A stretch of 64,000 nucleotides of DNA from DATEOR01 sp036279015 (GCA_036279015.1 DASUJY010000023.1:19318-83317), one strand, 5' to 3'. Counted from the first letter of the stretch, positions 25,496-33,141 are shown. Made by a program: numbers and translations. Notes: generated from the letters alone by a model not told the origin.

Positions 25496-25534
25496 GGTGC
25501 GCGGCGCACAGCATCGGTGGGACTACCCATCCTG

Positions 25535-27178
25535 CTACGGATTCTTGATCTGCTCGCGCAGCGCGTACGCGGCCGCCTCACTTCGGCTGCGGAGGCCGAG
25601 CTTGGCGAGGATGTGAGCGACGTGGTGCTCGGCTGTTCGGCGGCTGATGTAGAGCCGCTGGGCGATCTCTGCGTTCGAGCATCCCTCGGCGAGAAGCGCA
25701 AGGACCTCCGTCTCGCGCCTGGTCAGCATCCCGTAGCCTTTCGGGAACGTCCGCGCCGGGGCCCCGAGCTCTCGGAGCAGGGCTGCAACAGCGTCGGCAT
25801 CTCGGACCGCACCGAGACGCTCGAACGTTGCCAACGCGTGCCGTGCCTCGACGACTGCCGCTGCGGGCGCGTGCGAGCGGAGCGCTCCGGCTAGGGCCAC
25901 CCGCGCCTGTGCGGCTTCGAGGGTGAGACCGAGCCCGGAGAACAGCTCCAACGCAGCCTGGAAGTCGGCCCGCGCGTGCTCGTCTCCTCGAGCAAATCGG
26001 ACCATTCCCTCGGAGAGCTTGGCGACGGCGTGCGTCCGGTCGTCTTCGCGGTCTACCGCAACAGCAGACAGCTGGTCGCGTGTCTCTCCCGCGGCGGCGA
26101 GGTCGCCACCTGCGAGCTGCACTTCGACGAGCAGCGCGAGCACGGCGGTGCAATCTGGGTCGGACGGCGGCGTGCTCTCGAGACACAAACGGCCGAGGTC
26201 AGCCGCCAGAGCGAGGTCGCCACGTGCCAACGCGATCTTCGCGAGTGACCGCTTGGCACTCGTGTGCCAGTCGAAGCCCTCCAGCAGACGTTCGGCCTCC
26301 TCGAATCGGCCCTGCCGGACGCGCAGGTCCGCGAGCCGAAAGACCGCGAACAGTTGGGACGCCCAGTAGCCCGTCTCGAAGATCTGGATCGCGGTGAGCA
26401 GTTCGCGCTCCGCCTCGTCCCAGCGGCCGAGTGCGATCAGGATCCCGCCGTAGTGCATCCGACAGGTCGGCGGCACGAAGTCGCCCCACGCCTCGAAGCG
26501 AGTCGCGGCGGCGAGCCACTGCTCGGCACGTCTCACGTCGACCGCCCGTTCGCAGGCGCTCAACAGCCTGCAGTAGATCTCCCCGGCGGGGCCGACACGG
26601 ACGACCTCTCCCGAGGAGACCGCCGCCATCGCCTGGTCGAGCAGCGTCATCCCTTCTGTTACGCGGCCCGCAGCGACGTAGGCTTCGCCGAGCAGCGCAA
26701 TCGCATCGAACTCGAGGTTCTTGTCGCCGTAGCGCCTGGCGATCGCGATCGCTGCGGTCGCGAACTGCTCGCGTTCTGCGGCATCGGAGGTCCACGGAGC
26801 CCGGTCGAGCATGAGCCACCCATGGGCTGCAGACTCCTCGACCCCCTCCAGCACGCTTTCGGCCCGTGCCATCCAACCGTTTGCCGCCGCAATGTTCCCG
26901 TGAACCGACACATGGAGAAAGGCCAGCCAGCGCGCGAGCTCGGCGGCCTCCGCGCGTCGGCCACTCCGCTCGTATTCGGCAAATGCACGCTCCTTCACCC
27001 CGATCGCCCGCGCATGCTCGCCCCCGAACTGCAGCGCCTCACTCAAGCCGTCGAGAACCTCCGCGGTTTCGTCGATCTCAGCGGCCTGCTCGAACAGGGC
27101 GCCGGCGCGCTCCCAGTCCGCTGTCGCAAGCGCCTCGCGGCCGAGGCGTAAGAGCTCGTCAAACGTCGCGACGCTCAT
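25535..27178 (-). CDS. LuxR-family regulator with TPR-type sensor region
   Basis: A 547-residue protein. Residues 1-460 are helical tetratricopeptide-like repeats (GALFEQAAEIDETAEVLDGL, AERELLTAIQIFETGYWA, AEQWLAAATRFEAWG and others). The last 65 residues are a LuxR/GerE helix-turn-helix (LTRRETEVLALLAEGCSNAE followed by IAQRLYISRRTAEHHVAHIL). There is no N-terminal ATPase, unlike MalT/LAL regulators, so it is a shortened relative. ATG 27178 is the first Met before conserved sequence; no strong ribosome site is visible. It probably activates the adjacent hydrolase gene, which is inference. Confidence 0.9.
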   Translation of the reverse strand: MSVATFDELLRLGREALATADWERAGALFEQAAEIDETAEVLDGLSEALQFGGEHARAIGVKERAFAEYERSGRRAEAAELARWLAFLHVSVHGNIAAANGWMARAESVLEGVEESAAHGWLMLDRAPWTSDAAEREQFATAAIAIARRYGDKNLEFDAIALLGEAYVAAGRVTEGMTLLDQAMAAVSSGEVVRVGPAGEIYCRLLSACERAVDVRRAEQWLAAATRFEAWGDFVPPTCRMHYGGILIALGRWDEAERELLTAIQIFETGYWASQLFAVFRLADLRVRQGRFEEAERLLEGFDWHTSAKRSLAKIALARGDLALAADLGRLCLESTPPSDPDCTAVLALLVEVQLAGGDLAAAGETRDQLSAVAVDREDDRTHAVAKLSEGMVRFARGDEHARADFQAALELFSGLGLTLEAAQARVALAGALRSHAPAAAVVEARHALATFERLGAVRDADAVAALLRELGAPARTFPKGYGMLTRRETEVLALLAEGCSNAEIAQRLYISRRTAEHHVAHILAKLGLRSRSEAAAYALREQIKNP

Positions 27179-27541
27179 CCACACGAATGATCCCACGCGA
27201 GATCTAGGTTGTCCCTGTCGCAGTGCGGGCTCTTCGAGCAGGGAGGTCACCGGATCTGCGGGAACGGTTCGCACGAGTCGTCGTCGGTTCAACGTGCGAA
27301 CAGCGCGGGAACATTCGAGCACGCCTGCGCGTGAGACGCGTCTGCCGTCCCGACAAACCGTCCACCCGATTTGCAGAGAAGTGCCGAGCCCTCTGACCGC
27401 CGGCGGCCGTCTCGCGATGGAGGGAGTGGTCGAGGTGATCGAACTCCTCTCGCGGTAGCCGGCCTGGAGCGACCCGGGGTGACGTAGCTGCGTCGTCCGG
27501 TGACCATGTTCGAAGCAGGTCGCCGAGATTACGGCACTCCT

Positions 27542-27576
27542 GAGTACCGGAAGTCTGCTAGAGTGATCCGGTACTC
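27542..27576. promoter_or_regulatory. Perfect 10-bp inverted repeat, probable TetR operator
   Basis: GAGTACCGGA (27542-27551) is matched by its exact complement TCCGGTACTC (27567-27576) across 15 bases, ending 28 bases before the GTG start of the TetR gene. Long-armed palindromes in this position are typical TetR operators. The rest of the intergenic stretch 27179-27604 holds no convincing gene: short open frames there lack ribosome sites and family matches. Confidence 0.65.
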
Positions 27577-27604
27577 GATAGTTCCATAAGGGGAAGGAGG
27601 ATGG

Positions 27605-28246
27605 GTGCAGGCCAAGCCAGACGAACCGCGGATCGGTAGGCCCCGGGACGCGCGAGCGAACCAAGCAATCCTGCGCGCGACGCTCGAGCTGATCGCCGAG
27701 CGCGGCGTGCACGGGTTCCGTACGCAGGATGTTGCGGCGCGCGCGGGGGTCGGGAAGGGGGCGATATACCGCCGCCACCGGTCGAAGGACGATCTGGTGA
27801 TGGCGTCGGTCGCGGCGCTCGTCGACGAGGAGATCGTCATCCCCGATACGGGCTCGACAAGGGCCGACTTGGCCGCGCTGATGCGGGAGGCGGTCGAGCT
27901 CTATCGCAGCTCGCTGCCGGGGCGGCTTATGCCGAACCTCGTCAGCGCGATGACCGAGCGGCCCGACCTGGCGCAGGCCGTCCGCGAAGGGTTTCTGATC
28001 CGGCGGCGATCGGCGTTGACGGAGGTGTTACGGCGGGGCGTTGAGCGCGGTGACCTGCGTCGCGACGTCGATCTCGAACTCGCACTGGACGTTCTCGGGG
28101 GGCCGCTTTTTTATCGGCTGCTGATCACAGGCGGGCCACTCGACGAGCAACTCGCGGAAGGCGTAACGGAACTGATCCTGCGCGGCTTCGCGCCGAACAA
28201 ACCGAGCCGCGCCAAAGGAGCGCGGAAAGCAAAGGAGCACTCATGA
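27605..28246 (+). CDS. TetR-family repressor
   Basis: A 213-residue TetR regulator. The N-terminal DNA-binding domain is ARANQAILRATLELIAERGV followed by GFRTQDVAARAGVGKGAIYR and RHRSKDDLVMASVAAL. The C-terminal domain includes a TetR_C-like LLITGGPLDEQLAEGVTELI. GTG 27605 follows AAGGAGG by 4-5 bases; the ATG at 27601 is in another frame. Its stop overlaps the start of the lactonase-like gene in ATGA, so the pair is coupled, and the palindrome at 27542 suggests the repressor controls both. The inducing ligand is unknown but may be a lactonase substrate. Confidence 0.94.
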   Translation: MQAKPDEPRIGRPRDARANQAILRATLELIAERGVHGFRTQDVAARAGVGKGAIYRRHRSKDDLVMASVAALVDEEIVIPDTGSTRADLAALMREAVELYRSSLPGRLMPNLVSAMTERPDLAQAVREGFLIRRRSALTEVLRRGVERGDLRRDVDLELALDVLGGPLFYRLLITGGPLDEQLAEGVTELILRGFAPNKPSRAKGARKAKEHS

Positions 28247-29097
28247 CCAAGATCCACGCAATCCAGACCGGCACCGTCGCCGTCACCGCCGCGTGGCGGG
28301 AGGGTGTTGGTCACGGCAGGCGTCGCCTACTGCACACGATCCTCGACCAGGAATGGACGGCGCCTCTCCCGATCTACGCCTTCGCGATCGAGCATTCGGA
28401 GGGCGTTATCGTGGTCGACACGGGCGAGGATGCCCGTGCTTCGCAGCCGGGCTACTTCCCACGTTGGCATCCCGGCGTCCGCGCCTTTCGGGAATGGGTC
28501 GAGCCGCAGCAGGAGATCGGCCCGCAGCTTGAGCGGCTCGGCATCCGGCCGCGCGACGTCCGCTGGGTCGTGATGACCCACCTGCACACCGACCACGCCG
28601 GCGGCCTCCACCACTTCCCTGACAACGAGATCCTCGTCACGCGCGCCGAACTCGAGTTCGCGGCGGGCTTCCGTGGCCGCTCGCGTGGCTACGTCGCGAA
28701 CAAGCACTGGCCGGCCTCCTTCGATCCGCGCGTGCTCGAGCTCGAGCCGGAGCCGCTAGGCCCGTTCCCGGAAAGCCTGCCGCTGACCGATGCGGGCGAC
28801 GTGGTCATCGTGCCGCTGCCCGGTCACACGCCGGGGCAGATCGGCGTTCTTATCGAGCAAGGCGATCACACGGTGCTGCTCGCCGGCGACAGCTCGTACA
28901 CCGAAGACTCGATGCTCCGCGGGAGGGCCGACGGCGTCGGCGCCGACGATCGAGAAGAACAGATCACGCACGAGCGGATCCGCGCCTACGCCGCGGATAA
29001 CCCCACTGTCTATCTGGTAGCACACGATCCCGAGACGGCGGTTCGGTTGGCTGAGCGTCGTCCCGTGAACTCAGCCGCATTGAAGGTGGCGGCGTGA
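28243..29097 (+). CDS. N-acyl homoserine lactonase-like metallo-beta-lactamase
   Basis: A 284-residue MBL-fold hydrolase. VMTHLHTDHAGG (about residue 110) is the full HxHxDH di-zinc motif. The later ligands are PLPGHTPGQIGVL and LLAGDSSYTEDSM, with the last His in VYLVAHDPETA. The overall pattern and the leading QTGTVAV segment match AiiA/AttM-type lactonases, which open homoserine lactones and quench quorum signals. The exact lactone is not predictable. It is coupled to the TetR gene by a 4-base overlap. Confidence 0.88.
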   Translation: MTKIHAIQTGTVAVTAAWREGVGHGRRRLLHTILDQEWTAPLPIYAFAIEHSEGVIVVDTGEDARASQPGYFPRWHPGVRAFREWVEPQQEIGPQLERLGIRPRDVRWVVMTHLHTDHAGGLHHFPDNEILVTRAELEFAAGFRGRSRGYVANKHWPASFDPRVLELEPEPLGPFPESLPLTDAGDVVIVPLPGHTPGQIGVLIEQGDHTVLLAGDSSYTEDSMLRGRADGVGADDREEQITHERIRAYAADNPTVYLVAHDPETAVRLAERRPVNSAALKVAA

Positions 29098-29257
29098 TCG
29101 ACTTTGAGACCAGCATCCTTATCTACCGCTACCGGTTCGCCGGCGAGGTCGACAAAGACCGCCATCCAAGTGAACGGGCAGGTCGAGCTTCCCGGACCTG
29201 CGGGGCTCATTCCGGCGCGCGTCCAGCGTGCGGGATGCACATGTCTAGGAGGACGCC

Positions 29258-29359
29258 GTGATTCTTCTCGCCTTTATCCCGGCCATTCGCTCCGCATACC
29301 GCCGGTGGCGCAAGAGCCGTCGAGGCAAGCGACATGACCCGCCGCTACGGGTCAGGTGA
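29258..29359 (+). CDS. Possible small basic membrane peptide
   Basis: A 33-residue frame beginning GTG 29258 with AGGAGG 7 bases upstream. It starts with a short hydrophobic stretch (VILLAFIPAI) and continues as a highly basic tail (YRRWRKSRRGKRH). The ribosome site is strong, but nothing else supports it and no partner is evident. The rest of 29098-29446 holds only a weak frame overlapping the end of the lactonase gene. Confidence 0.25.
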   Translation: MILLAFIPAIRSAYRRWRKSRRGKRHDPPLRVR

Positions 29360-29446
29360 GACCGCAGTCGACGCGCCCCGCGGCGTCTCGCTCGAGATCG
29401 ACGACGACGAAACACCGTTCGTCTCCAACGCTCTGGAAAGGAGCGC

Positions 29447-29509
29447 ATGTCTGCACGAGTTCTGACCATCCACCAGCCGGCCGAGAAGCTCGAGGTCGGA
29501 GAATGTTGA
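29447..29509 (+). CDS. Possible 20-residue leader peptide upstream of monooxygenase
   Basis: ATG 29447 follows a strong site (AAAGGAG) and reads 20 residues ending GEC, stopping at TGA 29507-29509. The stop overlaps the start region of the monooxygenase (ATG 29503), so ribosomes leaving the leader could reinitiate. The main gene has no other good ribosome site, which is why the leader may matter. It could instead be the truncated start of a deleted gene. Confidence 0.3.
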   Translation: MSARVLTIHQPAEKLEVGEC

Positions 29510-30657
29510 GGATTCTGATTTCGGGCGGCGGCATCGCAGGCACGACGCTCGCGTACTGGCTTCGCCGCGGCGGGTTCGAGCCTACGGTCGTGGAGCGGGC
29601 GGGCGCGCTCCGCTCGAGCGGGAACCCGGTCGACGTCGAGGGCGAGGCGGTCGCCGTCGCCGAGCGGATGCGGCTGATGCCGAAGCTCCGCGCTGCGGCA
29701 ACGGGAGCGACCGGCCTCGCCTTCGTCGACGGTGGGGGCCGGCGAGTCGGCCGGATCGATCTGGAAGCGATCAGGCGCGCCGGCCGCAGCCGCAGGGTGG
29801 AGCTCGGCCGCTCCGACCTGGCGGCGATTCTCCACGAGGCGGCCGGAAGCGACGCCGACTTCCGGTTCGGCGACTCGATCGCCTCGCTCGACGAGAACGG
29901 CGACGGCGTGGAGGTGGCGTTCGAGCGTGGGGCGCAGGAGCGCTTCGACCTCGTCGTCGGCGCCGACGGGCTGCATTCGCGCGTCAGGCGCCTGGCCTTC
30001 GGGCCCGAATCGCGCTTCGTGAGCCACCTCGGGCTGTACGTCGCGTCGACGCCGCTCGATCGCACTCGAGGGCCCGGTCGGGAGATCGTGATGTACAACG
30101 CGCCGGGTCGGCTCGCCACCATCTCGCCGACGCGCGACGGCGCCGTCGCGTTCTTCGCGTTCCGCAGCGGACCGCTCGAGGTCGACCTCCGGGACTCGGC
30201 GTCACAGAAGCGCGTGCTGAGCGAGGTCTTCGCGCGCGATCGCTGGCGCGTCCCGGAGGTGCTCGAGCGTGCCCGGGCGGCGGACGACCTCTACTTCGAC
30301 GCCGTCAGCCAGGTCACGTTGGACGGCTGGTCGACGCCGCGAATCACCCTGGTCGGCGATGCCGCCAGCTCGGTCTCCCTCTTCGGCGGCGGATCGAGCC
30401 TCGCGATGGTCGCTGCGTTCACCCTGGCCGAGCAACTCGCGGCAGATCCCGGCAACCCCGGGGAGGCGTTCGCCCGCTACGAGAACAGGCATCGCCGCCT
30501 TGTCGAACCGCGGCAGCGCAACGTCCGGGTCGCGTCGAGGCTGCTCGTTCCCGCCACCGGTCGAGGGATCCTGCTCCGGAACCTCGCGGCTAACCTCTGG
30601 CCGCTCGCGGTCGCCGCCGGCTGGACGCGGCGACTCCGGCTCCCGGTCACGTCATAG
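29503..30657 (+). CDS. FAD-dependent aromatic-type monooxygenase
   Basis: A 384-residue flavoprotein of the PHBH/TetX group. The N-terminal dinucleotide site is ISGGGIAGTTLAYWLRRGGF. The middle DG motif is LVVGADGLHSRVRRLAFG (about 150-170). The C-terminal FAD site is ITLVGDAASSVSLFGGGSSL. It would hydroxylate a hydrophobic or aromatic substrate using NAD(P)H and oxygen, with FAD in the active site; this group includes tetracycline-inactivating and antibiotic-tailoring enzymes. The substrate is unknown. A short leader frame overlaps its start. Confidence 0.92.
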   Translation: MLRILISGGGIAGTTLAYWLRRGGFEPTVVERAGALRSSGNPVDVEGEAVAVAERMRLMPKLRAAATGATGLAFVDGGGRRVGRIDLEAIRRAGRSRRVELGRSDLAAILHEAAGSDADFRFGDSIASLDENGDGVEVAFERGAQERFDLVVGADGLHSRVRRLAFGPESRFVSHLGLYVASTPLDRTRGPGREIVMYNAPGRLATISPTRDGAVAFFAFRSGPLEVDLRDSASQKRVLSEVFARDRWRVPEVLERARAADDLYFDAVSQVTLDGWSTPRITLVGDAASSVSLFGGGSSLAMVAAFTLAEQLAADPGNPGEAFARYENRHRRLVEPRQRNVRVASRLLVPATGRGILLRNLAANLWPLAVAAGWTRRLRLPVTS

Positions 30658-30743
30658 GTGGTGTAGGAGCGTCGGCGCTACATGGTCGCCAGCCTCGCGA
30701 TGATTGACCGTCACGGGAGGCCTCGCCGAAGCCGATACGGGTT

Positions 30744-31058
30744 TCACAACGTGCGCCTGGACGCCTGGCGAACCAGGTTCAGTTCCTCGACCAAACGCCG
30801 GTAGCCCTGAAGGATCGGCCTCTCGTCCGTGATGACCACCGGCACACCGCCCACGCAGCCCGACGGATCGTAGGCAGCCATGCCCGTCACGCCGCCCTCG
30901 GAGGCGGACCCAACTAGATCAAGCTCGACGCCCATCCGTTCCACCTGCTGCCGCAGGAATTCGAACTCGCGCCACGCGTCAGCGTCCCAGTTCTCACGCT
31001 CGCTCGCCTCACCGACCCAGGGCGGGTCACCCTGCCAGCCAATAACGGCCTCAGCCAT
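30744..31058 (-). CDS. Hypothetical protein of the repeat-punctuated array
   Basis: A 104-residue soluble, acidic protein with no recognised family. It is rich in Trp at the N-terminus (VIGWQGDPPWVG) and mostly helical (WREFEFLRQQVERMGVELDL). AAGGAAG precedes ATG 31058. It is the last member of a set of small genes separated by a repeated 42-base element. It could be an immunity or accessory protein, but nothing shows this directly. Confidence 0.65.
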   Translation of the reverse strand: MAEAVIGWQGDPPWVGEASERENWDADAWREFEFLRQQVERMGVELDLVGSASEGGVTGMAAYDPSGCVGGVPVVITDERPILQGYRRLVEELNLVRQASRRTL

Positions 31059-31153
31059 CTTCTTCCTTTCGTCTGAACACCAGAACGTGCGTTCGATAAC
31101 GGTGTAGCCCGCCGTGCGGTACGGACTACTCGCCGCCCGCAGCCTGCCGAGGC

Positions 31154-31195
31154 CTGACCGCTGCGGCTCCGCCGCTCCGCAACCCGTCCGGCATC
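31154..31195 (-). repeat. Copy A of a 42-base interspersed direct repeat
   Basis: Written on the + strand, the element runs from a CTGACCG/CTCACCGTAAC-like block, through a C-rich middle, to TCCGCAACCCGTCCGGC. This copy is the most diverged in the first block (CTGACCGCTGCGG) but keeps the second perfectly. It lies between the hypothetical gene ending 30744 and the lipoprotein gene. Five copies, all in one orientation, punctuate this array. Confidence 0.6.
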
Positions 31196-31204
31196 CTCAC
31201 TGGG

Positions 31205-31624
31205 TCAACCGCAGCTGGCTGTGACTCTGCCTTCGCTGTTCGAGACCCGGACCTCGTGCGCACCTTCAACGCCGTCCAAGATCGCGACCCCTTCGCTGCT
31301 GCTCTCAGGGACGACTGTCCCGGTGCGCGTTCCGTCCGGCCAGATGCAGACGATCGAGTCACCTTCTCGAGCGACACCTGCCTGATAGGTGGTTGCCCCG
31401 TCCTGGGAGCGGATGGTGAATGTCCGCGGCGGTCTCTCACCGGGTGGCTGCGGAAACGCCGGGGAAGTCGTCTCTCCGCTCCTTGCGCCTGTGATAACCG
31501 CGCTGGCTTTGCCACCGCACCCCGAGACCGCTAAGGCCACGGTCAAGGCGAATATTGAGAGGCAGAGTGGGGCGCGCACGATTCGTCTGACCCTACGCCG
31601 CGGGCAAATGTTCCCGCCACTCAC
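31205..31624 (-). CDS. Putative lipoprotein
   Basis: A 139-residue protein with a lipoprotein signal: basic N-terminus, hydrophobic LCLSIFALTVALAVSGC, and lipobox Cys at residue 36. It would be attached to the outer face of the membrane. The mature part is Ser/Thr/Gly-rich (RTFTIRSQDGATTYQAGVAR) without a known domain. The frame starts at GTG 31624, inside repeat copy B; GTG 31579 gives a shorter and more usual signal peptide. Confidence 0.7.
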   Translation of the reverse strand: MSGGNICPRRRVRRIVRAPLCLSIFALTVALAVSGCGGKASAVITGARSGETTSPAFPQPPGERPPRTFTIRSQDGATTYQAGVAREGDSIVCIWPDGTRTGTVVPESSSEGVAILDGVEGAHEVRVSNSEGRVTASCG

Positions 31625-31660
31625 CGTAACGCCCCGCCGCCTTCCGCAACCCGTCCGGGC
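31620..31660 (-). repeat. Copy B of the interspersed direct repeat
   Basis: CTCACCGTAACGCCC at the left and TTCCGCAACCCGTCCGGG at the right. Seen on the minus strand, the GTTACGGTGAG end carries the GTG that can start the lipoprotein gene, so the repeat abuts or overlaps the gene start. Copies C and E sit in the same place relative to their genes. Confidence 0.65.
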
Positions 31661-31718
31661 TTCGCTTAGGACAGCAGTACGATGCCGACTACGAGGCTCA
31701 TAGTGGCCCGCCCGCCAG

Positions 31719-32040
31719 CTACTGCGAGCTTCGCCGTCGAGCGGCTCTCTTCCCCTCCGAGAGACACGTGAAGATGTAGCGGAGGTGCGCCTCGACCGTT
31801 GACCGCGTAATCCATAAGCGTGCGGGCGATCTCCTCGTTCGACCGTCCTGCCGCCGCCAGCTCCAAGACCCGCCTTTCGTTCTCACGGAGCTTGGAAATT
31901 CGCCGCGCGAGCTTCCGCGGATCGCCTGTGGGATTCATACGAGGACTGAGACAGCCAGCCTCAATCTTCCCCGCAAGCTCTCCATAGGCGGCTTTGGGTT
32001 CGCGCTCTTGATCGTTCGGGGAGTTCCGACGCAGACGCAC
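31719..32040 (-). pseudogene. LuxR-type helix-turn-helix gene with a frameshift
   Basis: From GTG 32040 the frame gives a 70-residue N-terminal part ending in the first helix of a LuxR/GerE domain (LRENERRVLELAAAGRSNEE followed by IART). The recognition part, ITRSTVEAHLRYIF, then continues in another frame and stops at 31719. A single indel near TTATGGATT (about 31810) explains it. With one base restored it would encode a complete small response-regulator output domain without a receiver. It may be a true pseudogene or a sequencing error. Confidence 0.6.
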
Positions 32041-32045
32041 GGCTC

Positions 32046-32088
32046 CTCACCGTAACGCCCCGCCACGATCCCGCAACCCTCCGGCTCC
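32046..32088 (-). repeat. Copy C of the interspersed direct repeat
   Basis: CTCACCGTAACGCCCCGCCA at the left and CCCGCAACCCTCCGGCTC at the right. On the minus strand it ends 6 bases before the start of the LuxR-type gene, so there is no room for a separate leader between repeat and gene. Confidence 0.7.
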
Positions 32089-32148
32089 AGCAAGAACGTA
32101 GGCCACGTGAGCGGACTCTACGACCGCCCGCCGGCGTAGTGCGTCCAG

Positions 32149-32304
32149 ATGTCCGTCCTCATTGCAGATGGGATGCACAACGCGGTTGCGGAGGTTTCCG
32201 ACCTTGAAGCAACGCTCGGACTCACGGGGACGATCATCGCGCTCGTTCTTTTCGTGCGAGCCCTGAGACGAGGCTCCGGGCCACTCGGGCGCGGCTTACC
32301 GTAA
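32149..32304 (+). CDS. Possible small single-helix membrane protein
   Basis: A 51-residue frame on the + strand with one clear transmembrane helix (LTGTIIALVLFVRAL) followed by a basic tail. Its TAA stop lies inside repeat copy D. No strong ribosome site is visible. It occupies the one interval of the array with no minus-strand gene. Supported only by the helix and position. Confidence 0.35.
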   Translation: MSVLIADGMHNAVAEVSDLEATLGLTGTIIALVLFVRALRRGSGPLGRGLP

Positions 32305-32335
32305 CCTCCGCTGCCCTTCCGCAACCTCCCGGCTC
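32295..32335 (-). repeat. Copy D of the interspersed direct repeat
   Basis: CTTACCGTAACCTCCGC at the left and CTTCCGCAACCTCCCGGCTC at the right. It abuts the stop of the minus-strand gene at 32336 and overlaps the stop of the small + strand frame. It shares both AAC-ended blocks with copies B, C and E. Confidence 0.65.
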
Positions 32336-32653
32336 CTACGCCTTCTTCCAGGTGACGAGAACCCAGTCTCCGTAGTCGCCCGAGTAGCGGTCTAGTGCGC
32401 TCAGTGCCTCGTCTCGCTCCTGCTCCGGCGTAAGAGGGTGTTGAGAAATCTCTGCGCGCGGAACCTCCATAATCCCGCCGGCCTCGTAGTAGGTCCTGGT
32501 GTCGAGGCCGAGAACCACGCTGCCAGCGTCGGCAAGCGCCGTTATGGCATCTGCGACATCTTCGAGCGGCCAGGCAACCTCGCCGTTCGGATCAACACGT
32601 GCCGCCTGCTGCAAGTGTCGAGGAAGGTCGGTGAGTGCGGCAGGTGTGTCCAC
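32336..32653 (-). CDS. Hypothetical protein of the repeat-punctuated array
   Basis: A 105-residue acidic protein: VDPNGEVAWPLEDVADAITA, LADAGSVVLGLDTRTYYE and a C-terminal GDWVLVTWKK. The compact size, acidic charge and VVLGLD/WVLV pattern resemble small immunity-like or DUF proteins of actinobacteria, but no named family is assigned. The GTG start at 32653 lies 3 bases from repeat copy E, and the stop is next to copy D, so gene plus repeat form one unit. Confidence 0.65.
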   Translation of the reverse strand: MDTPAALTDLPRHLQQAARVDPNGEVAWPLEDVADAITALADAGSVVLGLDTRTYYEAGGIMEVPRAEISQHPLTPEQERDEALSALDRYSGDYGDWVLVTWKKA

Positions 32654-32656
32654 AAC

Positions 32657-32705
32657 CTCACCATAACGTCCCGCGAACGCTGCCCTCCCGCAACGCTCCG
32701 GCTCT
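32657..32705 (-). repeat. Copy E of the interspersed direct repeat
   Basis: CTCACCATAACGTCCCGCG at the left, a longer middle, and CTCCCGCAACGCTCCGGCTC at the right. It is the outermost copy and borders the integrase remnant beside tRNA-Thr. The insert of about 7 bases in its middle distinguishes it from the other copies. Confidence 0.6.
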
Positions 32706-32965
32706 GCTTACGACACCTAACGTCGCGACCTCGACCTCCAAGCCGACCCGCCAACCGTCAGCGTCACCCGCCGTCACGAAGGACGGGACGATCGCGACGG
32801 CGACCAAGGACGGGAAGCCCCGGCGCCTACCACTCAGAGGGCGCGTACTCGACGCCCTCGACACCGTTCCTCCCCGGATCGGCCCCGGCTCCTCCCTACT
32901 CTCCGCTACGACGAGGCGAATGGACGCCCCGTGGACGCTCGGGCCGTCGAGGGGAGGCCCGGTGA
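32706..32965 (+). pseudogene. Tyrosine-integrase remnant next to tRNA-Thr
   Basis: One frame reads DLDLQADPPTVSVTR, the strand-loop segment that follows the first catalytic arginine region in phage-type integrases. A second frame continues with ATKDGKPRRLPLRGRVLDAL and DTVPPRIGPGSSLL, the next conserved segment. The catalytic His-x-x-Arg and Tyr are absent. The remnant ends about 30 bases from the 3' end of tRNA-Thr, exactly where an integrase would sit after tRNA-directed insertion. It marks an old, decayed element. Confidence 0.6.
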
Positions 32966-32991
32966 CGCGCCACACCGCACGACGTGCGGGA

Positions 32992-33064
32992 AGCCCTCTG
33001 ACGGACTCGAACCGTCGACCCCCTCCTTACCATGGAGGTGCTCTACCAGCTGAGCTAAGAGGGC
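32992..33064 (-). tRNA. tRNA-Thr (anticodon GGT)
   Basis: On the minus strand the 73 bases fold into a standard cloverleaf: acceptor GCCCTCT/AGAGGGC, D-arm GCTC/GAGC, anticodon stem CCTCC/GGAGG with loop ATGGTAA (anticodon GGT), and T-arm GACGG/CCGTC with TTCGAGT. The CCA end is not encoded. The 3' end faces the integrase remnant. Confidence 0.96.
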
Positions 33065-33141
33065 AGCGTGCTCATGGTAGCCGGTCGCCTTCGATCGGCT
33101 CTCGGTGTTTCACCCTGACCAATCGCGGTTACCTGAATGAC

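Noticed and set aside
27289..27507. Short open frames in the LuxR-TetR intergenic region
   Set aside because: No ribosome sites, Arg/Ser-rich composition and no family features; only the palindrome there is credible.
29094..29261. 55-codon frame starting in the lactonase stop codon
   Set aside because: Overlapping start is suggestive, but the protein has no fold-like pattern and turns Arg/Ser/Cys-rich; likely chance.
32118..32324. 68-residue minus-strand frame in the repeat array
   Set aside because: Low-complexity, no ribosome site; the + strand frame with a membrane helix is the slightly better candidate there.
31154..32705. The repeats as canonical integron attC sites
   Set aside because: attC needs inverted RYYYAAC and GTTRRRY ends that fold as a hairpin. 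Here the two blocks are direct (both end AAC) and no integron integrase is present. Kept only as a cassette-like array.
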